Positions 9,503 to 18,441 of a DNA stretch of 64,000 bases are shown piece by piece; within the stretch, counting starts at the first letter, position 1; each line of letters opens with the position of its first letter. Source of the stretch: Opitutales bacterium (lineage in GTDB: Bacteria; Verrucomicrobiota; Verrucomicrobiia; Opitutales; Opitutaceae); contig JABITN010000136.1 in assembly GCA_018700525.1 (NCBI GenBank), positions 1-64,000 of the forward strand, written 5' to 3'. Position numbers and translations under genes: made by a program. The notes beneath the pieces were generated by a model that did not search any database, had not been told where the DNA came from, and was given only the letters and a program-made list of their open reading frames with translations.

Positions 9503-10636
9503 ATGGCTGACGACAAAGACCAACAAAAAGAACAGACAGTAACCGTAGAAGGTGTCCTGGAAATCACTGATAAGAAGACCGGACAACTGCTCGACCTTAG
9601 CAAGAACGGCCGCCAGCGCCCGACTGATCCGTTTATACCAAAAGAGCTCATTCGGCGTTTCAAGCTAAAGAACGGCAGCTACATTGTCGCTCAGGCTACT
9701 GTAGATCCCCGTTTTCAAAATCCAAAGGTTCGATACATCGATTCCGTAGATGGCATGTCTGTCGACGAACGGCGTAAGAAGTTGGAGTTCACCCAACTCA
9801 CGACTATTACACCTGAGGAGCATATTAAGCTCGAAACCGACCAAAAGCGCCTGACCACTAGAGCCATCGACCTATTTTGCCCGCTTGGCAAAGGAACTCG
9901 CGGACTGATCGTCGCACCTCCTCGCACCGGCAAGACAACTTTGCTTACGCACATCGCCCAAGGCGTTGCGGCAAACCACCCGGATATTCATTTGATGATC
10001 CTGCTCGTGGACGAACGACCTGAAGAAGTCACCGATTTTCGCCGCAATATAGATGGCGAGGTCTGGGCGTCATCCAACGACGAAGAGCTTCATAACCACC
10101 TCCGCATCGCCGATCTCTGTATTGAGCGAGGCAAACGACTCGCGGAAACCGGTAGAGACGTCGTCATCCTAATGGACTCGATCACCCGTCTAGCCCGAGC
10201 GCACAACGCTTCCAAAAAATCCGGACGCACAATGTCGGGCGGTCTCGATATTCGCGCCCTCGAAAAACCGCGCCAGCTATTCGCAGCAGCTCGGAACACC
10301 GAAGAAGAAGGCAGCCTGACGATCGTCGCCTCCGCCTTGATCGAAACCGGAAGCCGCATGGATGATATGATCTTCCAGGAATTCAAAGGCACCGGCAACA
10401 TGGAGATGGTCCTCGATCGCAAGGTCGCCGAGATGCGTCTCTACCCGGCCATGAACATCGCTTCATCCGGAACGAGGCGCGAAGAACTCCTTATTCCCGA
10501 AGACGTTCTCGATGGTATTCACTTCTTCAGACGCGCTCTGGTTCAGCAAAAAACCGAGGACGCTACCGAAACGATGCTCACTCGACTCAGTAAAACCGAC
10601 AGTAACCAGGAGCTTCTCGACTTAATCAATCGCTAG
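9503..10636 (+). CDS. rho: Transcription termination factor Rho, short form
   Basis: The 377-residue protein carries the Rho ATPase core: Walker A PPRTGKTTLL at about residue 139, VDERPEEV near 166, DSITRLARAHN near 220, and the long R-loop/Q-loop region ending GTGNMEMVLDRKVAEMRLYP. It acts as a hexameric RNA helicase that terminates transcription. It is about 40 residues shorter than the E. coli protein and has no N-terminal helix bundle. The primary RNA-binding domain (roughly residues 15-80) is divergent: the usual GFLR strand is replaced by LLDLSKNG. The P-loop has RT where KA is common. It appears intact and monocistronic. Confidence 0.93.
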   Translation: MADDKDQQKEQTVTVEGVLEITDKKTGQLLDLSKNGRQRPTDPFIPKELIRRFKLKNGSYIVAQATVDPRFQNPKVRYIDSVDGMSVDERRKKLEFTQLTTITPEEHIKLETDQKRLTTRAIDLFCPLGKGTRGLIVAPPRTGKTTLLTHIAQGVAANHPDIHLMILLVDERPEEVTDFRRNIDGEVWASSNDEELHNHLRIADLCIERGKRLAETGRDVVILMDSITRLARAHNASKKSGRTMSGGLDIRALEKPRQLFAAARNTEEEGSLTIVASALIETGSRMDDMIFQEFKGTGNMEMVLDRKVAEMRLYPAMNIASSGTRREELLIPEDVLDGIHFFRRALVQQKTEDATETMLTRLSKTDSNQELLDLINR

Positions 10637-10712
10637 TCTTTGGAAATTAAATCGATTTCTGCCCACTTACTGCTTGATCTAGCTTAAACTGCTGGCAGAA
10701 AAGACTGCCTCA

Positions 10713-10734
10713 CTCCTCGATAGCTAGCGAGGAG
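10713..10734 (+). promoter_or_regulatory. Stem-loop 24 bases upstream of the 587-residue gene
   Basis: CTCCTCG (10713-10719) and CGAGGAG (10728-10734) form a perfect 7-bp stem with an 8-base loop. A second small palindrome GAGGAGCTCCTC overlaps its right arm, so two mutually exclusive foldings are possible just before the start codon at 10758. No U-run follows, so it is not a classical terminator of rho. A role in translation control is possible but unproven. Confidence 0.4.
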
Positions 10735-10757
10735 CTCCTCCTTACACAGGACTCTCT

Positions 10758-12521
10758 ATGGAAAGTTTCTCAGAACAGTGTCTCGACATGGCTCGCTCCA
10801 TGCTCAGCCACAATATGGATTCCATCAATCAAGATGGAACAATTACACCAGTCGAAGGCGAAGCGCCTCGCTTAGACGAATCCGGTCATGCCGCCCTCGC
10901 CATCGGCGAATTCTACCGCGCTACTGGTGAAACTGAAATCGACGGCAAGGACCTAATCGATCTCGCCGCACGCTGTATCACGGCGCAAGTATTCCGCGAT
11001 CCGCCACAGGAAAACGGCCTCGCTTATGCGACGCTCGCCCTCCTATCCTTCGGACCTTCCAAAGAACGCAACCCCGTATGGGAACGTCTCGTCGACGAGA
11101 CTCGCGAACGTCTCGACAAGCTATTACTCAACCGAAGTGACTACGATAATCACTGGCAAACGTTCAATATCGCCAAAGCGGTATGCCGTTTCAGCCTCGG
11201 ACTTTCCAAGAAAGACGAAACCGGTCGTCTCATCGAACGCTTCCTCGATCGTATCGGCGAAACCAGCTCGAGCGGCTACTTCGACGACGTCAATGACGGC
11301 ATCGGCGGCGATTTCTCCCTCCAGGGAGTCATGGCATTCGTCTTTACGCGCCAATCGCTTCAGCTGCACTCCAATCCAGGCCTCCGCGAACGCAAGCTTC
11401 CTAGCCTGCGTACCTACGCCGAGAAATATATCAAGATGCTACCCGACCTCGTCCGCGAAGACGGTCTCGGTTGGGCCTTCTCCAAAGGCTCTGGCGCCTA
11501 CGGACAGATGCACTTGATCAGTTTGCTCCTTCAAGGATTCCGTGACGGATGGGTTCCCGAAGATCGCAAGACCAAGTACTTCGACCTCCTGCGTCGCCTT
11601 TTCTACTTCTTCTACGCGACTTACCTCGATCAAGAACACGGCTACCTCGTTGTTCGCGACGAAGAACGTACCGCCCTGACGAGCCATACGACTCGCCTCT
11701 CCAATTTTGATGGTGCTCGCTTCTTGAGCCAATGGGCTCGCCTGTCGAAAGACATCAAAGCCCCTCCGGGAGCTGGTAGCGAGCCATTCAAGTCCGGTTG
11801 CCGTTTCGTCATCTTCGACAAATCGAACAAGAAGGAGCAAGGTCTCTTGCTTTATCGCAACGTCGATTCCGGTCTCCAAATCCAAATGCCGCTCGTTTCC
11901 TGCGGTTCGAAGACCACTGCGGATTGTTTGCCTTTCCCTCACTCGCCAGGGATCTTCGATTGGCCGAATAACGAATACTTGCCGATTATGATGCCGGAAC
12001 TCACCTTCCGCGGCGAAAAATTCATCCCAGCTTTCTACGGTAAAAAATGTACGACAGGCCTCGGCTTCAAGCGTTCATTCTACTTCCGCTACGAGCAGCC
12101 TGATCTCATCAATACAGACGAGAAAATGGTTACCGATATTGGTTCCTGCAAAGTCAGCTGGACCTTCGCTGGCAACAAAATCACAAGCGAATTCAGCTAC
12201 ACCGTAAAGAGCCAGATCACTCTGGATCATTTCCGTTACATGTTGGCGATCGGTGCGCCTCACTCGCACCACCGCATCGACTCGACTCCAATGCTCGGCC
12301 AAGAAGGATTGCGCTGCCAAGTGCTCAAGGACGATTTTCAAGGCACCTGGAAGAATACCGAAGTAGTCACTAACGACACCACTTATCGCACCAATTACGG
12401 TAACTTGCATTACCTTCAAACTCTGGAGCGCGAGCACCCGCTCATCATGCGCCCGGGGCAAACGTATAAGCTATCCGTATCGTTCGATCCCGATATCATT
12501 TCCGTCGGCGAATCGGTGTAG
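10758..12521 (+). CDS. Conserved-looking protein of unknown function, possibly alpha/alpha-toroid plus beta domain
   Basis: The protein has 587 residues and no signal peptide or membrane segment, so it is probably cytoplasmic. The first 330 residues are helix-rich with repeated pairs of amphipathic helices (LDESGHAALAIGEFYRATGE, NHWQTFNIAKAVCRFSLGL). The last 200 residues look beta-rich, with many aromatic residues and the segment GAPHSHHRID. This layout is like heparinase/alginate-lyase or glycosidase-type alpha/alpha toroids with a beta-sandwich, but I cannot assign a family. It sits alone between rho and hisF. Confidence 0.7.
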   Translation: MESFSEQCLDMARSMLSHNMDSINQDGTITPVEGEAPRLDESGHAALAIGEFYRATGETEIDGKDLIDLAARCITAQVFRDPPQENGLAYATLALLSFGPSKERNPVWERLVDETRERLDKLLLNRSDYDNHWQTFNIAKAVCRFSLGLSKKDETGRLIERFLDRIGETSSSGYFDDVNDGIGGDFSLQGVMAFVFTRQSLQLHSNPGLRERKLPSLRTYAEKYIKMLPDLVREDGLGWAFSKGSGAYGQMHLISLLLQGFRDGWVPEDRKTKYFDLLRRLFYFFYATYLDQEHGYLVVRDEERTALTSHTTRLSNFDGARFLSQWARLSKDIKAPPGAGSEPFKSGCRFVIFDKSNKKEQGLLLYRNVDSGLQIQMPLVSCGSKTTADCLPFPHSPGIFDWPNNEYLPIMMPELTFRGEKFIPAFYGKKCTTGLGFKRSFYFRYEQPDLINTDEKMVTDIGSCKVSWTFAGNKITSEFSYTVKSQITLDHFRYMLAIGAPHSHHRIDSTPMLGQEGLRCQVLKDDFQGTWKNTEVVTNDTTYRTNYGNLHYLQTLEREHPLIMRPGQTYKLSVSFDPDIISVGESV

Positions 12522-12611
12522 ATTGATTGCGGATTACTAATTGAAAATTACTGATTTAATTCAGCGGTTTTAAATTCGAAATCTTCAATCCACAATTTTC
12601 AATTCAGACGA

Positions 12612-13367
12612 ATGCTCGCAAAACGAATCATTCCCTGCCTTGACGTTCACGCGGGCCGCGTGGTCAAAGGCGTAAAGTTCAAAGAACTGCGCGATGCGGG
12701 CGATCCGGTTGCCTGTGCGAAAGCGTACGACGAGCAAGGTGCCGACGAACTCGTTTTCCTCGATATCACCGCATCGAGCGACGAACGGGAGATCATGCAT
12801 CACGTCGTCGAGCAAACCGCATCCGAATGCTTCATGCCCCTCACAGTTGGTGGCGGGCTTCGCAACTTGGACAACATCACTCAAATGCTGCACTCCGGGG
12901 CCGACAAGATCAGCCTCAACACTGCAGCGATAAACGATCCGGATCTCATTTTCCAATCCGCTCGCAAGTTCGGGAACCAATGTATCGTCGTAGCGATCGA
13001 CGCAAAACGCGACGGCGACAGTTGGCGCGTATTCACTCACGGCGGACGCAACCCTACGCCGCTTGACGCGATCGAATGGGCCAAGCGAGCGGTCTCGCTC
13101 GGAGCCGGCGAAATCCTGCTCACGAGCATGGACGCCGATGGAACGCTAGCAGGATACGACGTCGAACTAACGCGCCGCATTTCAGAATCGGTCGAAGTAC
13201 CAGTGATCGCCTCAGGCGGCGCCGGAAACTTGGACCATATGGTAGACGTGCTCAAAGAAGGCAAAGCCGATGCGGTCCTTGCAGCCAGCATCTTCCACTT
13301 CGGTACCTACGCAATAGAGCAAGCAAAACGCCACCTAGACAAAGCCGAACTCCCCGTTCGCCTTTGA
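12612..13367 (+). CDS. hisF: Imidazole glycerol phosphate synthase cyclase subunit
   Basis: The 251-residue TIM barrel begins [20 protein letters not shown], the near-invariant HisF start, with the catalytic Asp at residue 11. The second catalytic Asp lies in [11 protein letters not shown] at about residue 130. Phosphate-binding segments are visible in VGGGLRN and IASGGAGN. HisF uses ammonia from HisH to turn PRFAR into imidazole glycerol phosphate and AICAR in histidine synthesis. No other his gene is in the window, so histidine genes are scattered in this genome. Confidence 0.95.
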   Translation: MLAKRIIPCLDVHAGRVVKGVKFKELRDAGDPVACAKAYDEQGADELVFLDITASSDEREIMHHVVEQTASECFMPLTVGGGLRNLDNITQMLHSGADKISLNTAAINDPDLIFQSARKFGNQCIVVAIDAKRDGDSWRVFTHGGRNPTPLDAIEWAKRAVSLGAGEILLTSMDADGTLAGYDVELTRRISESVEVPVIASGGAGNLDHMVDVLKEGKADAVLAASIFHFGTYAIEQAKRHLDKAELPVRL

Positions 13368-13405
13368 CCCATCCGCTACCAAATTCAACAACGAAGCCGC
13401 TCAGG

Positions 13406-14434
13406 CTACCCTCTAAGCCGTTGCGCTACTTCTCGAGAGAAATAGCTCAATATCATATCGGCTCCGGCTCGCTTAATCGCTAGCAAGGATTCGTCTCGGC
13501 TCTTCTCGTAATCCAACCAGCCCAATTGCGAAGCTGCATGGATCTGAGCATATTCGCCCGAAACCTGATAAGCCGCGACCGGAAGCGAGGTCGCATTCCG
13601 CAATTCGCGTACAATGTCCAAGTAAGGTCCAGCAGGTTTTACCATCACAAAGTCCGCACCTTCTTCCTCATCTAACAATGCATCCGCTATCGCTTCGCGG
13701 CGATTCGCCGGGCTGAGTTGGTACGTTTTCTTATCGAGTAACGTGGTCCCCCCCGCGCTAGCGCTACCGACTGCTTCACGGAACGGTCCATAATAGGCCG
13801 AAGCGAATTTCGCCGAGTAAGCCATAATCGCGGTATTTTCAAAACCTGCATCATCCAAACATTCGCGAACCGCTCCAATACGGCCATCCATCATGTCAGA
13901 CGGAGCAACGATATCGGCTCCCGCTTGTGCTTGCAGAACCGCCATAGAGCACAAACGCTCCACGGTTTCGTCGTTCAACACATAGTCGCCCGCCTCGTTA
14001 AGCACGCCATCGTGGCCATGACTCGTATAGGGATCCAAAGCCACGTCCGCCATCACCAGTAATTCTGGAGCCGCGGCCTTAATTGCCTTGATCGCTCTAA
14101 GGCCGAGATTCTCGGGATTGTTGGCTTCATTGCCCACCGCATCTTTCAACGACGGATCAATGCTAGGAAACAGAGCTACGGCCTTAATGCCCAAAGCCGA
14201 CAATTCGCGACACTCCGTCTCCAGGTCCTTCAAGTTCCGACGAAAAACGCCCGGCATGCTGCCTACTGCTTCCTTCTCGCCGTCTCCATCAATCGCGAAA
14301 AGCGGCGCGATCAGATCGTCTACCGCCAGGCGAGTTTCTTCAACCAAGGAGCGTATTGCCGCCGAGCGGCGCAATCGTCTTGGCCGACGGGCTAAATCGA
14401 GCTTGAAATCAACCAGGTTATCCGAATCGTTCAT
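13406..14434 (-). CDS. hemB: Delta-aminolevulinic acid dehydratase (porphobilinogen synthase)
   Basis: This 342-residue enzyme joins two 5-aminolevulinate molecules to porphobilinogen in tetrapyrrole synthesis. Signature segments are RRLRRSAAIRSLVEET at the start, the two Schiff-base lysines in AYSAKFASAYYGPFR (about residue 206) and VMVKPAGPYLD (about 263). The metal-site loop reads DVALDPYTSHGHDG: the cysteines of zinc-type enzymes are absent, which indicates the magnesium-type enzyme known from Pseudomonas. I prefer the ATG at 14434 over the in-frame start at 14518, because the extra 28 residues have no counterpart in the family. It converges with hisF. Confidence 0.94.
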   Translation of the reverse strand: MNDSDNLVDFKLDLARRPRRLRRSAAIRSLVEETRLAVDDLIAPLFAIDGDGEKEAVGSMPGVFRRNLKDLETECRELSALGIKAVALFPSIDPSLKDAVGNEANNPENLGLRAIKAIKAAAPELLVMADVALDPYTSHGHDGVLNEAGDYVLNDETVERLCSMAVLQAQAGADIVAPSDMMDGRIGAVRECLDDAGFENTAIMAYSAKFASAYYGPFREAVGSASAGGTTLLDKKTYQLSPANRREAIADALLDEEEGADFVMVKPAGPYLDIVRELRNATSLPVAAYQVSGEYAQIHAASQLGWLDYEKSRDESLLAIKRAGADMILSYFSREVAQRLRG

Positions 14435-14633
14435 AAAAATCGAGACAACTATGCAGGCTAACCCTATAATACGCAATTCCGAATCGCTCTTATCTGTAAT
14501 AGACTGCGAAAGCTGCATCCGAACCGCCTGTAGATTTTAAGACGAAGGTTGCCCAACTACAAACGTAGCCTAATCGTGCAACGCGAATAGGACGCAATTC
14601 GAGCAAGTGCTCACCGATTTTCTAAACATGACC

Positions 14634-16082
14634 ATGTCAGAAGTTACTTTCCACAATACACTCACTCGCCAAAGCGAACCCATCGAACCTACCAAAGGCA
14701 ATGTGGTCGGCATGTACTGCTGCGGCCCGACTGTCTACGCACAAGCGCATATCGGAAATTTTCGTACATTCCTCTCACAAGATGTAATGAGACGGACATT
14801 ACAAGTAGCCGGCTATAAAGTCCTCCACGTACGCAATCTTACCGACGTCGACGACAAGACTATAAAACGCGCCTTCGAAGAAGGCAAATCGCTCGGCGAA
14901 GTCACCGAACACTGGACTCGTGTCTTTCACGCCGATTGCGAACGCTTCAACATGCTCTCTCCACAGATCGAGCCCAAAGCAACTGATCATATTCAAGAGC
15001 AAATCGACATGATCGTCGCCCTCTTGCGAAGGAGGCACGCCTACACAACCGAAGACGGCAGCGTCTACTTCCGCGTGTCATCATTTGACGAATACGGAAA
15101 ACTCTCTCGCCTGAAAGAACGCGAACTCACCACGACCGCTGCCGATGCATCGCCCAACGACAGCGATGAATACGAACGCGACTCCATGGCCGACTTTGTC
15201 ATGTGGAAAAGTCGCAAGGAAAACGACGGCGACGTTTACTGGGACAGCCCATGGGGCGAAGGCCGCCCTGGCTGGCACCTCGAATGCTCCGCCATGGCAA
15301 TGAAGTACCTCGGTAATAACCTCGACATTCACTCCGGCGGCGAAGACCTCGTCTTCCCCCACCACGAAAACGAAATTGCCCAAAGCGAATGCTCCTGCAA
15401 CGACCACACCCAATTCTTCAAATACTGGGTACACTGCGCACATCTTCTCGTCGAAGACGGAAAAATGTCCAAAAGCCTCAATAATTTCTACACCGTCGAC
15501 GATATCGAAGCCAAAGGCTTCACTCCCGTTGCTCTACGCTACGCCCTCACCAGCGGCACCTACCGCCAGACCATCAACTTTACGATGGACTCGCTGCACG
15601 CTGCCCAAAGCGCCCTCGTCCGTCTTAAGAAATTCTCCGACGAAACCCTCTCTGCTGCCGGCCTCAAACGCACTGCTCTCCTAAAGGCGATCGACAAAGG
15701 CAAGCACAGTAAAGACAGCTGGGGTCCTCTCGCCAAAGCCTGGCAGACGCTCTCAACCGATCTCAATATCGCCGGAGCGCTCGGAGCCATATTCACTACG
15801 ATTAAAGAAACCAATACCGCGGAGCTCAATAATGAATCCGCTCAAGAGCTCGCCATCGCGTACCACAAACTTGTATACGCCCTCGGCTACGATCTCAATC
15901 AAATCGTCATTGGGAAGCCTAAGGTCGAGGCACCTGAAGAGATAAAAGCCCTCGCTCAACAACGCTGGAATGCCAAGCAAGCTAAAGACTGGGCAACCGC
16001 GGACCAAGTACGCGACGAGCTCCAATCCAAAGGCTATAAAATTCTCGACAGCAAAGACGGGTTCGAAATCGAGCAGCTATAA
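14634..16082 (+). CDS. cysS: Cysteinyl-tRNA synthetase
   Basis: From the ATG at 14634 the protein has 482 residues, normal for CysRS. The class I motifs are present: AHIGN (HIGH motif, about residue 40) and GKMSKSLNNF (KMSKS, about residue 277). Zinc ligands can be seen in CCGPTVY, WHLECSAMAM and the HHENEIAQSE region. The C-terminus contains WATADQVRDELQSKGYKILD, the conserved anticodon-side helix. A GTG at 14607 and an ATG at 14628 are alternative starts; no strong ribosome binding site decides between them. A HipA fragment follows after two bases. Confidence 0.95.
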   Translation: MSEVTFHNTLTRQSEPIEPTKGNVVGMYCCGPTVYAQAHIGNFRTFLSQDVMRRTLQVAGYKVLHVRNLTDVDDKTIKRAFEEGKSLGEVTEHWTRVFHADCERFNMLSPQIEPKATDHIQEQIDMIVALLRRRHAYTTEDGSVYFRVSSFDEYGKLSRLKERELTTTAADASPNDSDEYERDSMADFVMWKSRKENDGDVYWDSPWGEGRPGWHLECSAMAMKYLGNNLDIHSGGEDLVFPHHENEIAQSECSCNDHTQFFKYWVHCAHLLVEDGKMSKSLNNFYTVDDIEAKGFTPVALRYALTSGTYRQTINFTMDSLHAAQSALVRLKKFSDETLSAAGLKRTALLKAIDKGKHSKDSWGPLAKAWQTLSTDLNIAGALGAIFTTIKETNTAELNNESAQELAIAYHKLVYALGYDLNQIVIGKPKVEAPEEIKALAQQRWNAKQAKDWATADQVRDELQSKGYKILDSKDGFEIEQL

Positions 16083-16084
16083 GG

Positions 16085-16267
16085 TTGGGCGGCATCGCGC
16101 TCGGAGTGAACTCGCATTCGTACGAAGACCTCTTCGAAGTTATCGAAAAACTAGACCTTCCAAAAGTCGATGCACTACAGGCTTTCCGACGTATAGTTTT
16201 CAATGTCCTCGCACTCAACAAAGACGATCACGTCAAAAACTTCGGCTTTCAGCTGATAACGTCTTAA
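16085..16267 (+). pseudogene. HipA-like kinase fragment
   Basis: The open frame starts with a TTG two bases after the cysS stop and encodes 60 residues. The segment AFRRIVFNVLALNKDDHVKN matches the catalytic-loop region of HipA-family Ser/Thr kinases, where the conserved form is RxxFNxLxxNxDDHxKN. A whole HipA has about 430 residues with a catalytic core on both sides of this loop; here a stop follows nine residues later (FGFQLITS), and the N-lobe is missing. It is therefore a remnant of a hipBA-type toxin-antitoxin system, or less likely a tiny stand-alone gene. No HipB-like antitoxin was found. Confidence 0.7.
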
Positions 16268-16390
16268 CCAACATTTTTTAAAAATTTTAATAGTTTTGAT
16301 CGGAAATATTGAAAACCTGCCACTTCACAGCTGATTTTCATCAAAATAAAAGCCGCTTGCCAACATAGCGGATTTCAACCTCCTTTCTTT

Positions 16391-16418
16391 CACGAAATAC
16401 TATCAAACGAATTTCGTG
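16391..16418 (+). promoter_or_regulatory. Stem-loop upstream of thrS
   Basis: CACGAAAT (16391-16398) and ATTTCGTG (16411-16418) pair perfectly across a 12-base loop, about 50 bases before the thrS start. It could act in the thrS leader, where many bacteria control expression, but it could also be a decayed intergenic repeat, as 'TTCGTG' text recurs just downstream. No T-box signature is seen. Confidence 0.3.
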
Positions 16419-16470
16419 GTTCACATTTCATCCTATTCGTGAAAATTGGCGGTCAAACCACCTTCCAATA

Positions 16471-18267
16471 ATGAAAGCGCAAATGACTCCTCTCGAAGAA
16501 ATCCGCCACTCGTCGGCGCACATACTCGCTGCTGCCGTACTCCGACTTTTTCCGGAAGCTCAGCTCGACATCGGCCCACCCACCGACACGGGATTCTATT
16601 ACGACTTCGACTTGGATCACAAATTCACCGCCGATGACCTCGAGAAGATTGAGGCGGAAATGAAAAAAGTCATCAAGGAGAACCAAAAGTTCATCCGTAT
16701 GGAAGTGCCTCGCTTCGAAGCCATCCAAATGCTCAAGGATTTCGGCCAGGAAACCTACAAGCTCAGCCGTTTAGACGACATTCCCGATGACGAAGCGATC
16801 TCTTTCTACAAAAACGGCGAGTTTCTCGATCTCTGCGCCGGCACCCATGTCAACTACACTAAGAAAGTAAAAGCCTACAAACTGCTCAGCATCGCTGGAG
16901 CCTACCATCGCGGAGACTCCAACAACAAGCAACTTCAACGCATTTACGGCACAGCCTTCGCCACCAAAGACGAATTGGCCGAATACCTCGAAATGCTCGA
17001 GGAAGCCAAGAAACGCGACCATCGTCGTATCAGTAAAGAGATGCAGCTCTTCACGTTTGACTCCGAACAAGTCGGTCCCGGCCTCCCTCTCTGGATGCCA
17101 AAGGGAACCGTGCTCGTCGAGGAACTCGAAAAGCTGGCCAAGGAAACGGAATTCGAAGCAGGCTACGACCGCGTTCGCACACCGCACATAGCCAAAGAAT
17201 CCCTATATCTAACCAGTGGGCACCTCCCCTACTACGAAGAATCAATGTTCCCGGCAATGGAGTTCGAGGAAGAAGCTGGCGGCGATAAGGTCCGCTATTT
17301 CCTCAAAGCGATGAATTGCCCTCACCACCATAAGATTTTTTCCGCAGCTCCCCGCAGCTACCGCGACCTGCCGCTGCGTTTCGCCGAATACGGCACTTGC
17401 TACCGCTACGAGCAATCCGGCGAACTCATGGGATTGATGCGCGTTCGCTCGATGCAGATGAACGACGCCCACATCTACTGCACCTCCGAACAATTCGAAG
17501 CCGAATTCAATGCTGTCAACGAGATGTACCTTAAGTACTTCAAGCTTTTCGGCTTCGACAAGTACTTGATGCGTTTTTCCACTCACGATCCCAAGCAGTT
17601 GGGCAAGAAGTTCGTAGACAATCCCGAACTCTGGATAAAAACCGAAAATATGGTACGCGACGTTCTCGAAAAATCGGGCATCAACTACGTCGAAGTCCCC
17701 AACGAGGCCGCCTTTTACGGCCCGAAAATCGACGTCCAAGTCTGGAGCATCATCGGTCGCGAATTCACCATCGCCACCAATCAGGTCGACTTCGCCGTTC
17801 CGGCTCGTTTCGGATTGGAATACACTACGAGTGAAAACACCAAAGAGACGCCGCTATGTATTCACCGCGCTCCGCTCGGTACTCACGAACGCTTCATCGG
17901 ATTCCTCATCGAACACTTCGGCGGCGATTTCCCGACGTGGCTGGCACCTGAACAAGTACGTATTCTTCCAATTAGCGACAAGATCTCTGACTATGCCAAA
18001 ACCGTTTTAGCTGAACTCAAGGCCGTGGGCATTCGAGTGACGGCAGACCTCCATGCCGAAAAGCTAGGAGCCAAAATCCGCAAAGCCGAACTTGAGAAAG
18101 TACCCAACGTATTGATCGTCGGAGCCAAGGAAGCCGAAGAAGGTAGCGTATCCGTTCGTTCCCGTTTCGATGGCGATCGCGGCACTATGACCCTCGATGC
18201 TTTCAAGACCGACCTAGTTGACGCGATCCAATCCCGCAAACTCCAGTTCAAGCCCAAGGCTGACTAG
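16471..18267 (+). CDS. thrS: Threonyl-tRNA synthetase lacking the TGS domain
   Basis: The 598-residue enzyme begins directly with the editing domain: HSSAH at residues 14-18 and LCAGTH near residue 123 are the editing-site motifs that clear Ser-tRNA. The class II catalytic core follows with MNCPHHH near residue 281 (zinc Cys), the RYEQSGELMGLMRVRSM segment, and the C-terminal anticodon domain (VRILPISDKISDYA). E. coli ThrRS has about 60 more residues at the N-terminus, the TGS domain; nothing resembling it is encoded in the 200 bases upstream. All key catalytic residues I can check are present. Confidence 0.95.
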   Translation: MKAQMTPLEEIRHSSAHILAAAVLRLFPEAQLDIGPPTDTGFYYDFDLDHKFTADDLEKIEAEMKKVIKENQKFIRMEVPRFEAIQMLKDFGQETYKLSRLDDIPDDEAISFYKNGEFLDLCAGTHVNYTKKVKAYKLLSIAGAYHRGDSNNKQLQRIYGTAFATKDELAEYLEMLEEAKKRDHRRISKEMQLFTFDSEQVGPGLPLWMPKGTVLVEELEKLAKETEFEAGYDRVRTPHIAKESLYLTSGHLPYYEESMFPAMEFEEEAGGDKVRYFLKAMNCPHHHKIFSAAPRSYRDLPLRFAEYGTCYRYEQSGELMGLMRVRSMQMNDAHIYCTSEQFEAEFNAVNEMYLKYFKLFGFDKYLMRFSTHDPKQLGKKFVDNPELWIKTENMVRDVLEKSGINYVEVPNEAAFYGPKIDVQVWSIIGREFTIATNQVDFAVPARFGLEYTTSENTKETPLCIHRAPLGTHERFIGFLIEHFGGDFPTWLAPEQVRILPISDKISDYAKTVLAELKAVGIRVTADLHAEKLGAKIRKAELEKVPNVLIVGAKEAEEGSVSVRSRFDGDRGTMTLDAFKTDLVDAIQSRKLQFKPKAD

Positions 18268-18441
18268 AGCATCTACCCCAAGAACCGAACTCGAAGTGCT
18301 CTCGTAGCCATCAAAAAGTGGCCCGAGAAGTCTCGGCACGCAATTTCATCCACGCGATTAACCCAGCCTCGCACCATCTGAGGAAATCCGATTAATCTGT
18401 GGGGAAAATAATTCTAGCACTCTTTGGCCCTGTCTCCGCAC

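Noticed and set aside
11026-11517. 163-codon plus-strand frame inside the 587-residue gene
   Set aside because: Ser/Thr/Ala-rich shadow in another frame of a clearly coding region.
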